Origin: Pseudomonas sp. MYb118 | GTDB taxonomy: Bacteria > Pseudomonadota > Gammaproteobacteria > Pseudomonadales > Pseudomonadaceae | Length of the DNA stretch: 64,000 bases | Direction: 5' to 3' | Assembly (NCBI RefSeq): GCF_040947875.1 | Contig: NZ_JBFRXN010000002.1 | Location: 1,302,001-1,366,000, forward strand | Shown: positions 1 through 11,395 of the stretch, in pieces | How positions within the stretch are numbered: position 1 is the stretch's first letter | Layout: each line of letters starts with the position of its first letter | The notes under the pieces: model-generated | Databases searched by the model: none | Seen by the model: only the letters and a program-made list of their open reading frames with translations | What the model was told of the DNA's origin: nothing | Program-made: the position numbers and the translations under genes

Positions 1-492
1 GCCATCGAAGTCGGCCCCGGTGACGGCGCTTTCCTGCCGGAACTGGCGCGCCGCTTCCATCGCGTCACGGCACTGGACAACAGCCAGGCCATGCTCGAGC
101 TGGCACGCCAGGTCTGCGAACGTGAACAGCTGGCTAACGTCAACCTGCAACTGGCCGATGCATTGACAGGTGTCAGCTTGCAGGCCGATTGCGTGGTACT
201 GAATATGGTGCTGCACCACTTTGCCGCACCGGCCGATGCGCTCAAGCACATGGCCAGCCTGCTGCAACCGGGCGGTAGCCTGCTCGTGACAGAGTTATGC
301 AGCCACAACCAGAGTTGGGCCAGGGAGGCCTGCGGTGATCTGTGGTTGGGGTTTGAACAGGACGATCTGGCCCGTTGGGCCACCGCTGCGGGACTCGTTC
401 CCGGGGAAAGCCTCTATGTAGGCTTACGTAATGGTTTCCAGATCCAGGTCCGCCACTTTCAGCGGCCGGCTGGCGACACTCACCATCGGTAA
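1..492 (+). CDS. ArsR-type regulator/SAM methyltransferase fusion, C-terminal part (5' end outside window)
   Basis: The frame is open from base 1 to the TAA at 490-492, so only the last 163 codons are present. They begin inside a class I SAM-binding fold: EVGPGDGAFLP is motif I, and TALDNSQAML supplies the acidic residue that usually contacts the ribose. In pseudomonads the gene directly before metK is usually an ArsR/SmtB-type winged-helix regulator fused to such a methyltransferase; the winged-helix part would lie to the left and cannot be checked. The stop is 18 bases before metK, so the two are probably cotranscribed. The methyl acceptor is unknown. Confidence 0.8.
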   Translation, partial: AIEVGPGDGAFLPELARRFHRVTALDNSQAMLELARQVCEREQLANVNLQLADALTGVSLQADCVVLNMVLHHFAAPADALKHMASLLQPGGSLLVTELCSHNQSWAREACGDLWLGFEQDDLARWATAAGLVPGESLYVGLRNGFQIQVRHFQRPAGDTHHR

Positions 493-510
493 ATTCAGGA
501 AAAAATCGAG

Positions 511-1701
<1,191 letters not shown>

Positions 1702-1722
1702 GACCTCCCCGGCGGTCCCCAA

Positions 1723-1755
1723 AGCCCCGCACGGTTCGCCGTGCGGGGCTTTTTA
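1723..1755 (+). terminator. Rho-independent terminator of metK
   Basis: A perfect 12-base stem AGCCCCGCACGG / CCGTGCGGGGCT closes on a TTCG tetraloop and is followed by TTTTATT. It begins 21 bases after the metK stop codon. Confidence 0.93.
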
Positions 1756-1791
1756 TTGCCTGAAAGCCACCAAACCTGAAAACACGGATCA

Positions 1792-1884
1792 CCTGTGGGA
1801 GCGGGCTTGCTCGCGAATGCGGTGTGTCAGGCACATAAATGGCGACAGTCACACCGCATTCGCGAGCAAGCCCGCTCCCACAGG
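1792..1884. repeat. REP doublet (REPIN), long form
   Basis: Two REP elements face each other: CCTGTGGGAGCGGGCTTGCTCGCGAA on the left and its near-perfect reverse complement on the right. The spacer is also partly symmetric (GGTGTGTCAG and a matching CACACCGC), so the whole 93 bases can fold into one long hairpin. It lies between metK and ligB. Confidence 0.93.
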
Positions 1885-1948
1885 AAAAGCACCCAACAGA
1901 CACACCAGGCAAAACACCCGGCCCTCGTCACCCCAATCCCACGACTAG

Positions 1949-3661
<1,713 letters not shown>

Positions 3662-3755
3662 CCGCGATAGCTCGCCCGACCGGGAACCCAAAGGGGACGG
3701 CGGGCTCAAACGCCCACCGCCGCTCGACCCGATTGCAATTGCACATGGAGCTTTT

Positions 3756-4151
3756 ATGAAATTTCTTTCACCACTCGCCCTGCTGACCCTGTGCGGCGTG
3801 ATGGCCGCTCCGCTGATGGCAGCCGAGCAGGCGCCGGAACTGACCGGATGCGCCGCCAAGAAGCAGGACATTCTGACCCAGATCGAACAGGCCAAATCCC
3901 AGGGCAACGCCGACCAGCAGGCTGGCCTCGAAAAGGCCCTGAGCGAAGTCACCGACCACTGCACCGATGCCTCACTGAAGAAGGAACGGGAAAACAAGGT
4001 CCTCAATGCCAGGCACGAAGTCAGCAAGCGTCAGGCCGACCTCGACAAAGCCATGAAAAAGGGCGATCCCGAAAAGATCAACAAGCGCAAGGACAAACTG
4101 GCCGAGTCCCGCAAGGAACTGCAGGACGCACTGGATGAACTGGACAAGTGA
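3756..4151 (+). CDS. DUF1090 (YqjC-like) secreted protein
   Basis: The start at 3756 is chosen because GGAG lies five bases upstream and because the product then opens with a clean signal peptide (MKFLSPLALLTLCGVMAAPLMAAE). The mature part of about 110 residues is highly charged and helical, with Cys at the start (GCAAKKQDI) and in the middle (DHCTDAS), then a Lys/Glu/Asp-rich coiled-coil-like end. This is the pattern of DUF1090 periplasmic proteins, whose function is not known to me. The product is 131 residues. Its stop faces that of the cytochrome c' gene. Confidence 0.82.
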   Translation: MKFLSPLALLTLCGVMAAPLMAAEQAPELTGCAAKKQDILTQIEQAKSQGNADQQAGLEKALSEVTDHCTDASLKKERENKVLNARHEVSKRQADLDKAMKKGDPEKINKRKDKLAESRKELQDALDELDK

Positions 4152-4162
4152 GAACGGCCAGA

Positions 4163-4195
4163 TGATCACGCCTGCGCCAGGCGCGAACGTGATCA
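4163..4195. terminator. Hairpin between convergent genes
   Basis: An eight-base stem TGATCACG / CGTGATCA encloses a smaller GC-rich GCCT/AGGC hairpin between two convergent stop codons. No T tract follows, so a role in termination is only a guess. Confidence 0.35.
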
Positions 4196-4202
4196 CCGCC
4201 CG

Positions 4203-4652
4203 TCAATGATCCCGGAATTCCTTATGGCACGCACTGCAGGCATCTTCGACTTTCTGCACCGCCGGCCCCAGGTTGCCGGCCTTGTAGGGCTTAACCTGGC
4301 TGGCAACCACCAGCTCACCGGTGGCCGCCTCGAGGGTACGGGCCAGCTCCTGAAAACGTGCCTGTTTTTGCCAGACATCATCCTTGGCGCTGGTGTGATC
4401 CTCTTCGCGCACCTGCGGGAAATGCTTCCACGGCTCATGGGACAACGCATCGAGCTTCACGGCACCGGCGGCAAATTTGTCACCGTCGAATGCAATGCGG
4501 CCACGCAACATGCCGCCCAGGTCTTCGCCGGTCTTGAGCATCTGTTTGAAGATCGCCTTGCGTTGACCCAACGGCGAATTCGGGTCGACGCCACCACAGG
4601 CGGACAACGAGAGGCAGGCCAGCAATACAACGGCAATTTTTTTCAAAGTCAT
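4203..4652 (-). CDS. Cytochrome c'-type lipoprotein
   Basis: The product is 149 residues. Residues 16-19 form a lipobox (LSAC), predicting lipid attachment at Cys19 after export. The heme-binding motif CSACH lies at residues 139-143, only six residues from the C-terminus, which is the arrangement of cytochrome c' (a four-helix bundle with heme at the end of the last helix). Such proteins bind NO or carry electrons in the periplasm; the partner is unknown. The gene is convergent with the DUF1090 gene and divergent from mltA, leaving 128 bases for two promoters. Confidence 0.85.
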   Translation of the reverse strand: MTLKKIAVVLLACLSLSACGGVDPNSPLGQRKAIFKQMLKTGEDLGGMLRGRIAFDGDKFAAGAVKLDALSHEPWKHFPQVREEDHTSAKDDVWQKQARFQELARTLEAATGELVVASQVKPYKAGNLGPAVQKVEDACSACHKEFRDH

Positions 4653-4780
4653 GGTGGCTTCAGGTCGCGGAAAACGGCGGCCAGTATCCTCGCCTCATCG
4701 CCAAACACCAATACCCCTATTAACAATAAGGGTTGTTCCCGCGCACCAAGCGCCCGGACAACCGGCACAGGAAAGATTTC

Positions 4781-5965
4781 ATGAACAGCCGTTTCAAGGC
4801 GTGGCGAGCCCACTTCGCGTGGACACTGCCGATGGTTGCCGTGCTCGCAGGCTGCACCGGCGGCGACTCCGGCCAGCCAAAAACCCATGCGCTGGCCACG
4901 TACTCCAGCGCCTCCTGGGACGCACTGCCCGCCGTTACCGATAACGACCTGGTCGCTGGTTTTGGCTCATGGCGCAGCGCCTGCACCCGACTCAAGGCGG
5001 ACGCCGTCTGGGGCCCGACCTGCGCCGCTGCCGCCAACGTGCCAGCCACCGCCAACGACATCCGCGGTTTTCTCAAGCAGCACCTCGACGTCTATGGCCT
5101 GCGCGCCGCCAACGACAACCCCAACGGCCTGATCACCGGCTACTACGAGCCGGTCTACCCCGGCAGCCTGACCCAGACCAGCGTGGCCAACATTCCGGTG
5201 TATGGCGTGCCCGAGGACATGATCATCGTCGCCCTCGACAGCCTCTACCCGGAACTCAAGGGCAAGCGCCTGCGCGGGCGGCTCGAAGGACGTGTGCTCA
5301 AGCCTTATGACGACGCCGCCACGATCGAAAGCCAAGGGGTCAAGGCCCCGGTGGTGGCCTGGTTGACCGACCCGATGAACCTGCAATTCCTGCAGATCCA
5401 GGGCTCGGGCCGTATCCAGCTCGACGATGGCCGTCAGTTGCGCATTGCCTATGCCGACCAGAACGGCCACCCGTATCGCCCCATCGGCCGCTGGCTGGTG
5501 GAACAGGGTGAGCTGAAAAAAGAAGACGTGACCATGGGGGCCATCAGCGATTGGGCCAAGGCCAATCCGCAACGCATCCCCGAACTGCTCGGCAGCAACC
5601 CCAGCTACGTGTTCTTCACCCGTAACCCGGACAGCAACGAAGGCCCTCGCGGCTCGCTGAACGTTCCGCTCACCGCCGGCTACAGCGCCGCCGTGGACCG
5701 CAAGGTGATTCCGCTGGGCAGCCTGATGTGGCTATCGACCACCCGGCCGGACGGCACGCCACTGGTTCGACCGGTCGCGGCCCAGGACACGGGCGGTGCG
5801 ATCAGCGGCGAAGTCCGCGCAGACCTGTTCTGGGGCACCGGCGAGGCGGCCGGGCAACTGGCAGGCGACATGAAGCAACAGGGGCAGATCTGGATGCTGT
5901 GGCCCAAGGGCGCAGCCTTGCCCCAGGTGCCGCAGGTGGCGGATGAGGTCAAGGCCAAGCCCTGA
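4781..5965 (+). CDS. mltA: Membrane-bound lytic murein transglycosylase A
   Basis: MltA cleaves the glycan strands of peptidoglycan with formation of 1,6-anhydromuramic acid. The start at 4781 follows AGGAAAG and yields a lipoprotein signal with lipobox LAGC (Cys25). The MltA domain follows (LITGYYEPVYPGS, then VAWLTDPMNLQFLQIQGSGRI), and the C-terminal 3D domain has AAQDTGGAISGEVRADLFWGTG, containing the catalytic-type Asp. The product of 394 residues has usual length. A frame extends upstream of 4781 but without a ribosome site or signal peptide at its first codon. Confidence 0.95.
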   Translation: MNSRFKAWRAHFAWTLPMVAVLAGCTGGDSGQPKTHALATYSSASWDALPAVTDNDLVAGFGSWRSACTRLKADAVWGPTCAAAANVPATANDIRGFLKQHLDVYGLRAANDNPNGLITGYYEPVYPGSLTQTSVANIPVYGVPEDMIIVALDSLYPELKGKRLRGRLEGRVLKPYDDAATIESQGVKAPVVAWLTDPMNLQFLQIQGSGRIQLDDGRQLRIAYADQNGHPYRPIGRWLVEQGELKKEDVTMGAISDWAKANPQRIPELLGSNPSYVFFTRNPDSNEGPRGSLNVPLTAGYSAAVDRKVIPLGSLMWLSTTRPDGTPLVRPVAAQDTGGAISGEVRADLFWGTGEAAGQLAGDMKQQGQIWMLWPKGAALPQVPQVADEVKAKP

Positions 5966-5989
5966 GCCCTGCTGCGACCTTGCGACTGC

Positions 5990-6045
5990 TATCGCGGGCA
6001 AGCCCGCTCCTACAGGTTTTTGTGGGAGCGAGCCTGCTCGCGATA
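5990..6045. repeat. REP doublet, short form, mixed subtypes
   Basis: The left element is the GCGGGCAAGCCCGCTCCTACAG subtype and the right one is the TGTGGGAGCGAGCCTGCTCG subtype, separated by a few T residues. It lies between the convergent mltA and MAPEG genes. Confidence 0.9.
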
Positions 6046-6066
6046 ATCTCGGCAAAACAGAAAAAA

Positions 6067-6450
6067 TCAGGCTGACACCACAAAGAAACTGACGATCAAC
6101 CCCATCCCCACAAACCACACCAACGACCGCAGAATCGCCCAGTCCGCCAGATAGCAAATGATGTACAGCAGGCGGCTGGTAATGAACAGAACCGACAACA
6201 CATTGATCGTCACCAGCTCGGCATTGCCCACCAGGTGCGCAACGATCACCGCCGCGGCAAAAGCCGGGGTGATTTCAAAACTGTTCAATTGCGCCGCATG
6301 CGCACGCCGGGCGAAACCGTCCAGCGATTCGAGGAAATCCCGTGGATCGTGATTGTCGCTCAACCGGTAGCCGCCACTGATCTTGGCCACCAGCGTGCAC
6401 AGGTACGGCAGGAAAATCGCGATCAAAACGCACCACAGCGCAACATTCAT
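6067..6450 (-). CDS. MAPEG family membrane protein
   Basis: The product is 127 residues, with about four hydrophobic segments: NVALWCVLIAIFLPYLCT at the N-terminus, ITPAFAAAVIVAHLVG, INVLSVLFITSRLLYIICYL and the C-terminal LVWFVGMGLIVSFFVV. The order and the sequence LFITSRLLYIICYLAD are those of bacterial MAPEG (glutathione/eicosanoid metabolism) proteins. Three in-frame ATGs occur at 6459, 6456 and 6450; the last is best spaced from AAGGG. No physiological substrate can be named. Confidence 0.85.
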   Translation of the reverse strand: MNVALWCVLIAIFLPYLCTLVAKISGGYRLSDNHDPRDFLESLDGFARRAHAAQLNSFEITPAFAAAVIVAHLVGNAELVTINVLSVLFITSRLLYIICYLADWAILRSLVWFVGMGLIVSFFVVSA

Positions 6451-6837
6451 AAACATCATCCCTTATCGGTTTTCAAATATGGAGGCAGTGGTCGAGCACG
6501 CTCAGGACTTCATCACCTGCATGTCGATCACCACCAGCCCACAGGCTAAGAGCCACGGCCGACGCAAAGGTTCTTTCGGGCAGCGCAGGCTGTACAGCAC
6601 CAGAGCGTAGCTGAACAACCCGCACATTCCGGTCGACACGGCTCTGCAGGTGCAGAGGCGCGGGAGAATTGATTCGCCATATTTCAGCAGCTGTTTATAC
6701 TGCAAGCGACCACGCCGCACCCAGTTGCGCAAAGACCAATTCCAATAATTCCTGTCTCGAGCCGTTTGCCCGCATAACGGCCCTTGGCATGCGTACGCCT
6801 GATCGCAGCGTCAAAACCGAAGAAAGAGACCTTGCGC
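6451..6837. other. Intergenic stretch between MAPEG and MFS genes
   Basis: Nothing certain is coded here. A minus-strand frame at 6502-6732 starts at TTG and would give 76 residues with two hydrophobic stretches, but I recognise no family and its ribosome site is poor. A TATACT hexamer at 6696-6701 could serve the MFS gene, but no good -35 sits 16-18 bases away. Confidence 0.4.
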
Positions 6838-8007
6838 ATGCCCCTCGCCTTGCTTGCCCTTGCTGTTGCCGCGTTCGGCATCGGCACTACTGAATTCGTC
6901 ATCATGGGCCTGTTGCCCGATGTCGCCCGCGACCTCGCCGTCAGCATTCCCCACGCCGGCCTGCTGATCACCGGCTATGCCCTGGGCGTGGTGTTCGGCG
7001 CGCCGATCCTCGCGATCGGAACCGCCAACATGCCGCGCAAAGCCACCTTGCTGGGCATGACGCTGATGTTCATCCTCGGCAACATGCTCTGCGCCCTCGC
7101 CCCGAACTACGCCACGTTGATGGCCGCTCGCGTGGTGACCGCGCTGTGCCACGGCGCCTTTTTCGGCATCGGCTCGGTGGTCGCCGCCGGGCTGGTGGCA
7201 CCGAACAAGCGCGCCCAGGCCATTGCGATGATGTTCACCGGGCTGACCCTGGCCAATGTGCTCGGCGTGCCACTGGGCACGGCACTGGGGCAATACGCCG
7301 GCTGGCGCTCGACGTTCTGGGCGGTGTCGGTGATCGGCGTGATCGCCGCCATCGCGCAATGGCTCTGGCTGCCCAAAGAGATCGCCATGGACAAGGCCAA
7401 CCTGGCCAGCGAATTCAAGGTGCTGGGCAAGGTCAATGTGTTGCTCGCCCTGGGCATGAGCGTCCTGGCCTCGACCAGCCTGTTCAGCGTGTTCACCTAC
7501 ATCGCGCCGATCCTGCAGGACATCACCGGCGTCAGCCCCCATGGCGTGACGATCATGCTGCTGTTGTTCGGCGTCGGCCTGACCGCCGGCAGCATGCTCG
7601 GCGGTCGCCTGGCCGACAGTCGCCTGCTGCCTTCGCTGGTGGGCATGGCCCTGGCCGTGGTGCTGGTCCTGGCCGCTTTCAGCCAGACCAGCCACTCGGT
7701 GATTCCAGCGGCGATCACGCTGGTGCTGTGGGGGATTTTCGCCTTTGCCCTGTGCCCGATCCTGCAATTGCTGATCATCGACCAGGCCCATGAGGCGCCG
7801 AATCTTGGCTCGACCCTGAACCAGAGCGCTTTCAACCTGGGCAATGCCACAGGCGCATGGCTCGGCGGACTGGTGGTCGCCAGCGGCGCCGACCTGGCCG
7901 ACCTGCCCTGGACCGGCGCGCTGGTGAGTGGCCTGACGGTGCTGACCGCGCTGTACTTCATCTATCGGCAACGTCGCAGCGCGACCGTGCTCGACATCGC
8001 CGGCTGA
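6838..8007 (+). CDS. MFS transporter, DHA1 family (YdhP/AraJ-like)
   Basis: This is a 389-residue, 12-helix major facilitator. The N-terminus MPLALLALAVAAFGIGTTEFVIMGLLPDVA is the hallmark of the DHA1 subgroup of AraJ/YdhP/NepI-like exporters. The motif C-like region GAFFGIGSVVAAGL in helix 5 indicates an exporter. The start at 6838 follows the purine-rich AAGAAAGAGA; an upstream in-frame ATG would add a polar stretch not typical of the family. The substrate cannot be read from sequence: drugs, sugars and purine nucleosides are all known for relatives. Confidence 0.88.
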   Translation: MPLALLALAVAAFGIGTTEFVIMGLLPDVARDLAVSIPHAGLLITGYALGVVFGAPILAIGTANMPRKATLLGMTLMFILGNMLCALAPNYATLMAARVVTALCHGAFFGIGSVVAAGLVAPNKRAQAIAMMFTGLTLANVLGVPLGTALGQYAGWRSTFWAVSVIGVIAAIAQWLWLPKEIAMDKANLASEFKVLGKVNVLLALGMSVLASTSLFSVFTYIAPILQDITGVSPHGVTIMLLLFGVGLTAGSMLGGRLADSRLLPSLVGMALAVVLVLAAFSQTSHSVIPAAITLVLWGIFAFALCPILQLLIIDQAHEAPNLGSTLNQSAFNLGNATGAWLGGLVVASGADLADLPWTGALVSGLTVLTALYFIYRQRRSATVLDIAG

Positions 8008-8118
8008 GCGAGCAAATCACCCCACAGCCGGTCAGAAAAGTGCTGCTCAGCCCAGGGCAATCTGGACGCAGCCTGTATGAAGTGTCTTCAGGCATTTACC
8101 TCACCGTCCTGAGCCATC

Positions 8119-8148
8119 GCTGAAAGGCTCAAAACAGAGCCTTTCAGC
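8119..8148. repeat. Perfect 12-base inverted repeat after the MFS gene
   Basis: GCTGAAAGGCTC and its exact complement flank a six-base loop (AAAACA). No T tract follows on either strand, so it is either a weak terminator of the MFS gene or an operator for the phospholipase gene that starts 127 bases on. Confidence 0.6.
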
Positions 8149-8274
8149 ACTTCCACAACAACTTCCCCACGGGGGTAAACGCGCATATGTAGCAGCTCAT
8201 TGCTCGGTGCGTTGGCCCCCTATCGACTCGTCTACAGTGCCGCCTCCACCCGCACGCTCAAAGGACGAGACACT

Positions 8275-10278
8275 ATGATCAACCTCACCCTGTCCCCTTC
8301 TTTATCCCCATCCTCTTTGTCGCCGGCACCGGCGCAGCGCTCATCGACAGGCACCACCGGCGCCGACTGGGGTGACTTCACCAAAGGCTCCGCGCAGGTC
8401 GGCCAGGGCCAGTCCGAAACCCTGGTGCATTCGCTCACTGATCGAAACCTGTCGATCCGCCGCTTTGACAACGGCGTGATCGAACTCGACCTCAAGCGCC
8501 CGGCCATCGAGCGCCTGGTGCTCAGCGGCGGCGGCGCCAAGGGCGTGGCCTTTTCCGGGATGGTCAAGGCACTCGAGGAAAGCCAGACCATGGGGTCGGT
8601 GCGCACCCTTTCGGGATCGTCGGCCGGGGCGATTTCCGCGGCATTTCTGGCCAGCGGCATGAGTCACGCAGCCTTCGACAAGATGTCGGACGAAACCAAC
8701 CTCGTGTCGCTGCTCGACAGCCAGAACAAGGTACTGGCGCCGATACAGCACGCCAGCTCCGCGATTGGCCGGGGGATCGCGAAGATTCCGGGCAAGGCCG
8801 GCAGCATCGGCCGACTGTTGTGCGACCTGGTGCCCCGCCTGCAATCCAAGGCCTCACCGCTGGAAGCGCTGATTCACGAAAAAATGCTCGAGTCGGTCCT
8901 GTCGCGCGTCAACCAGGCACTCAACGACCGAGACCCGCTGTCCCAGGCGAGCAGAGCCTGTGTGGACAACATGAAAACCAACGGTTACGTGACCTTCGGC
9001 GACCTGGCGACGCTGAGCAAGGACCTGCCGGAAATCAAGCAACTGCACATCACCGGGACCGCCATGTTCGACGGTCGCCCGCAAATGGTGGTGTTCAACG
9101 CCAGCCTGACCCCGGACATGGACGTGGCCCGCGCAGCCCATATTTCCGGTTCGCTGCCGGTGGTCTTCGCCAAGCCTTCGGAACAGCAGTTGCCGTTCCA
9201 GGCGAATGGCGAGCGCACCTCGTTCCAGGACGGCGGCATCATGCTCAATACGCCGGTGATGGAGCTCTACGAACCCCAGTTCCCGATGAGTGCAATTCCC
9301 GAAAGCGAGCAGTTGATTCTCAAGTTTCAGACCGAGGGCGGCGGTAAAAAGAAAGATCGCGGAACACTGATGTCGGCAATGGCCGACAAGTTCATCGGTG
9401 TACCCTACGCCGCGCGGCACGCCCAGCAAAGCGAAGGCATCAAGGCGTTCGCCGACAATACCGTGACCGTTCGATTGAAAACCGAAAAGGGTAACTTCAC
9501 CGGCACGCTGCAAGGCACCGTCAACTTCAGCATGGCCACAGAGCTGAAAAATCATTTGCAGGAAGAACTGCAAGTCGATGTGAAACAGTACCTGGAGCGT
9601 CATGAGGAAAGTCAGACCTACAGGTTCGACTCCACCGGCGGAGCCCTGCTGGCGCTCGACGATGTGATGTTCGACGCAGCCGCCCGCGAGCTGCGCGATG
9701 ACCCGGAATCGGCAGCCGTCATCGACTTCCGGCAGCAGGCCCAGCAGACGCTGGACGATTTGAAGCAGGCGCTGACCGATGCCATCGCCAGCACGAACGG
9801 TCCGCTGGCACTCGACGCACACATCCGTCATGCCGTGGAAACCCTGGATCAGCTCGGCGACGCCCCCGGAAAAGTCGAGTGGCTGGCCAGGAAGCTCAAT
9901 CACGGCAATGACCCGGCTTACATGGTCTTGCTGCAAACCGCCAAACGCCTGGATGCCGGGGTGACCGGGCCGAAATCCCTGGTGGTCAGCGAAGCGATCA
10001 AGGAAATGGGCGTGCGCGACATCATCACCAAAAGCGAGAACTTCATCCGCGAAGTGATCTATCCCTCGATGTATCGCCTCGATCAGCCGAATTCAAACGT
10101 CAAGCTGCTGAACGGGGCCATCGCCGATTTGCGTGAAGCCCGCGACAACCAGGGCTTCAACGATGTGCTGCAGCGGATCGCCGATCAATACGTTTCGCGC
10201 ACCTTCCCTTCGTCATCGCTGCCGTTCAATTCGACCACCGTCGCTCAGGCCCGGGCCTGGTTGATTCCGGGCGGATAA
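8275..10278 (+). CDS. ExoU-like patatin phospholipase (candidate type III effector)
   Basis: The 667-residue protein resembles the ExoU cytotoxin of P. aeruginosa (687 residues) along its whole length as I remember that sequence. The patatin core has the oxyanion loop GGGAKG (residues 85-90), the nucleophile elbow GSSAG with Ser116, and DGG with Asp319. The Ser-Asp spacing of 203 is nearly that of ExoU (142 to 344). Blocks such as HITGTAMFDGRPQMVVFNAS and AAHISGSLPVVF are also ExoU-like, and the last 170 residues match the ExoU membrane-localisation region. The first 30 residues are Ser/Pro-rich, as in secreted effectors. The start at 8275 follows AAAGGACGAG. No SpcU-like chaperone gene or type III gene is adjacent, so delivery is unproven. 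Confidence 0.9.
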   Translation: MINLTLSPSLSPSSLSPAPAQRSSTGTTGADWGDFTKGSAQVGQGQSETLVHSLTDRNLSIRRFDNGVIELDLKRPAIERLVLSGGGAKGVAFSGMVKALEESQTMGSVRTLSGSSAGAISAAFLASGMSHAAFDKMSDETNLVSLLDSQNKVLAPIQHASSAIGRGIAKIPGKAGSIGRLLCDLVPRLQSKASPLEALIHEKMLESVLSRVNQALNDRDPLSQASRACVDNMKTNGYVTFGDLATLSKDLPEIKQLHITGTAMFDGRPQMVVFNASLTPDMDVARAAHISGSLPVVFAKPSEQQLPFQANGERTSFQDGGIMLNTPVMELYEPQFPMSAIPESEQLILKFQTEGGGKKKDRGTLMSAMADKFIGVPYAARHAQQSEGIKAFADNTVTVRLKTEKGNFTGTLQGTVNFSMATELKNHLQEELQVDVKQYLERHEESQTYRFDSTGGALLALDDVMFDAAARELRDDPESAAVIDFRQQAQQTLDDLKQALTDAIASTNGPLALDAHIRHAVETLDQLGDAPGKVEWLARKLNHGNDPAYMVLLQTAKRLDAGVTGPKSLVVSEAIKEMGVRDIITKSENFIREVIYPSMYRLDQPNSNVKLLNGAIADLREARDNQGFNDVLQRIADQYVSRTFPSSSLPFNSTTVAQARAWLIPGG

Positions 10279-10325
10279 ACGAAAACCCGCAAGTGCCCGG
10301 GCGAGCGCCAACGCCTCGTCCGGGG

Positions 10326-11213
10326 TCAGGGGCGATCATCGCCCTCAGCGTCCGCTGCGGTGCCGGCGCTCCGGTCCTTGGGCGTGCCGGATTCGCTGCG
10401 AATCTGCGCATGGCTGATCAACGCGAAGATGAAACTGCCGCCGATGATGTTGCCCGCCAGCGTGGGGCCGGCAAACACCAGCCAGAAATCCTTCCACGGC
10501 AATTCACCGGCGAACACCAGATAGGAAACCTCCAGCGAGCCGACGACGATGTGGGTGAAGTCGCCCAGCGCCATGAAGTAGGTGATGAGAACGATGATCC
10601 ACACCTTCGCGCTCTCCATGGACGGGATCATCCAGACCATGGTGGCGATCATCCAGCCGGAAATGATGCCTTTGGAGAACATCTGGCTGCGGTCGCCTTC
10701 CATGACCTTGCGCCCGATGTCGAGGAAAGCGACATCGGTCTTGCTGTCGAAGATCGGCAGTTCCAGCATGACGTAGGCCACCAGCAGGGTGCCGCAGAGG
10801 TTGCCCACCAGCACCACGGACCATAACCGCAGCAATCGGCCGAAATTGCCCAGCGTGGGCTTGCTCATGATCGGCAGCACGGCCGTCAGGGTGTTTTCGG
10901 TGAACAGTTGCTGGCGGGCGAGGATCACCGCGAGGAACCCGGCGCAGTAGCCGAAACTGGCGATGACCTTGAAGCCGTCGCCTTCGGGCAGGCGCGAGTT
11001 GAGCAGCCCCATGGCCATCAGCGACAGGCCCATGGTCAGGCCTGCAGCGAGGGCCGACCACCAGAGCGCGGCAATGCTGCGCTCCAGTTCGAGATCGCCC
11101 TGGGTGCGGATGATTTCGTGCAGCACGGCTGCGCGCGGGGGTTGGTTCTTTTCGACCTCGCGCTGTTCCTTGGCCGAGAGATCAGGGGTCTTGCCGTTGG
11201 TGGGGGTGGTCAT
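10326..11213 (-). CDS. Formate/nitrite transporter family channel (YfdC-like)
   Basis: The product is 295 residues, with six hydrophobic segments and the FNT-type half-helix signatures (AVILARQQLFTENTLTAVLP and ITYFMALGDFTHIVVGS). A charged N-terminal extension of about 50 residues (KEQREVEKNQPPRAAVLHEI) is typical of the YfdC branch rather than FocA or NirC. It probably passes a small monovalent anion across the inner membrane. The start ATG at 11213 excludes an upstream in-frame extension that translates REP sequence. Transcription converges on the phospholipase gene. Confidence 0.88.
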   Translation of the reverse strand: MTTPTNGKTPDLSAKEQREVEKNQPPRAAVLHEIIRTQGDLELERSIAALWWSALAAGLTMGLSLMAMGLLNSRLPEGDGFKVIASFGYCAGFLAVILARQQLFTENTLTAVLPIMSKPTLGNFGRLLRLWSVVLVGNLCGTLLVAYVMLELPIFDSKTDVAFLDIGRKVMEGDRSQMFSKGIISGWMIATMVWMIPSMESAKVWIIVLITYFMALGDFTHIVVGSLEVSYLVFAGELPWKDFWLVFAGPTLAGNIIGGSFIFALISHAQIRSESGTPKDRSAGTAADAEGDDRP

Positions 11214-11290
11214 GGCGCAAACACCGGTGGTGGGTGATTTAGCTACGACCGTTGCCACCGTCAATACGTTCTGTACCCACTGAACCTGAA

Positions 11291-11383
11291 CCTGTGGGAG
11301 CGGGCTTGCCCGCGATGGCGGTTGTTCAATCAACAATCATGTGACTGACGCAACGCTATCGCGAGCAAGCTCGCTCCTACAGG
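11291..11383. repeat. REP doublet, long form, mixed subtypes
   Basis: The left element is CCTGTGGGAGCGGGCTTGCC and the right is its facing partner of the GAGCAAGCTCGCTCCTACAGG subtype. It lies between two minus-strand genes, the FNT channel and the thioesterase. Confidence 0.9.
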
Positions 11384-11395
11384 ATGGCGGGGTGG

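Noticed and set aside
1792..1884. Repeated palindromes that could be taken for CRISPR repeats
   Set aside because: The copies are scattered singly as facing pairs between genes, not as an array with regular spacers, and no cas gene is present.
6502..6732. Possible small membrane protein gene (76 codons, minus strand)
   Set aside because: TTG start, poor ribosome site, no family recognised; described only as part of the intergenic stretch.
8008..10325. Genomic island around the ExoU-like gene
   Set aside because: No integrase, tRNA, direct repeats or visible shift in base composition flank it; neighbours look like ordinary chromosomal genes.
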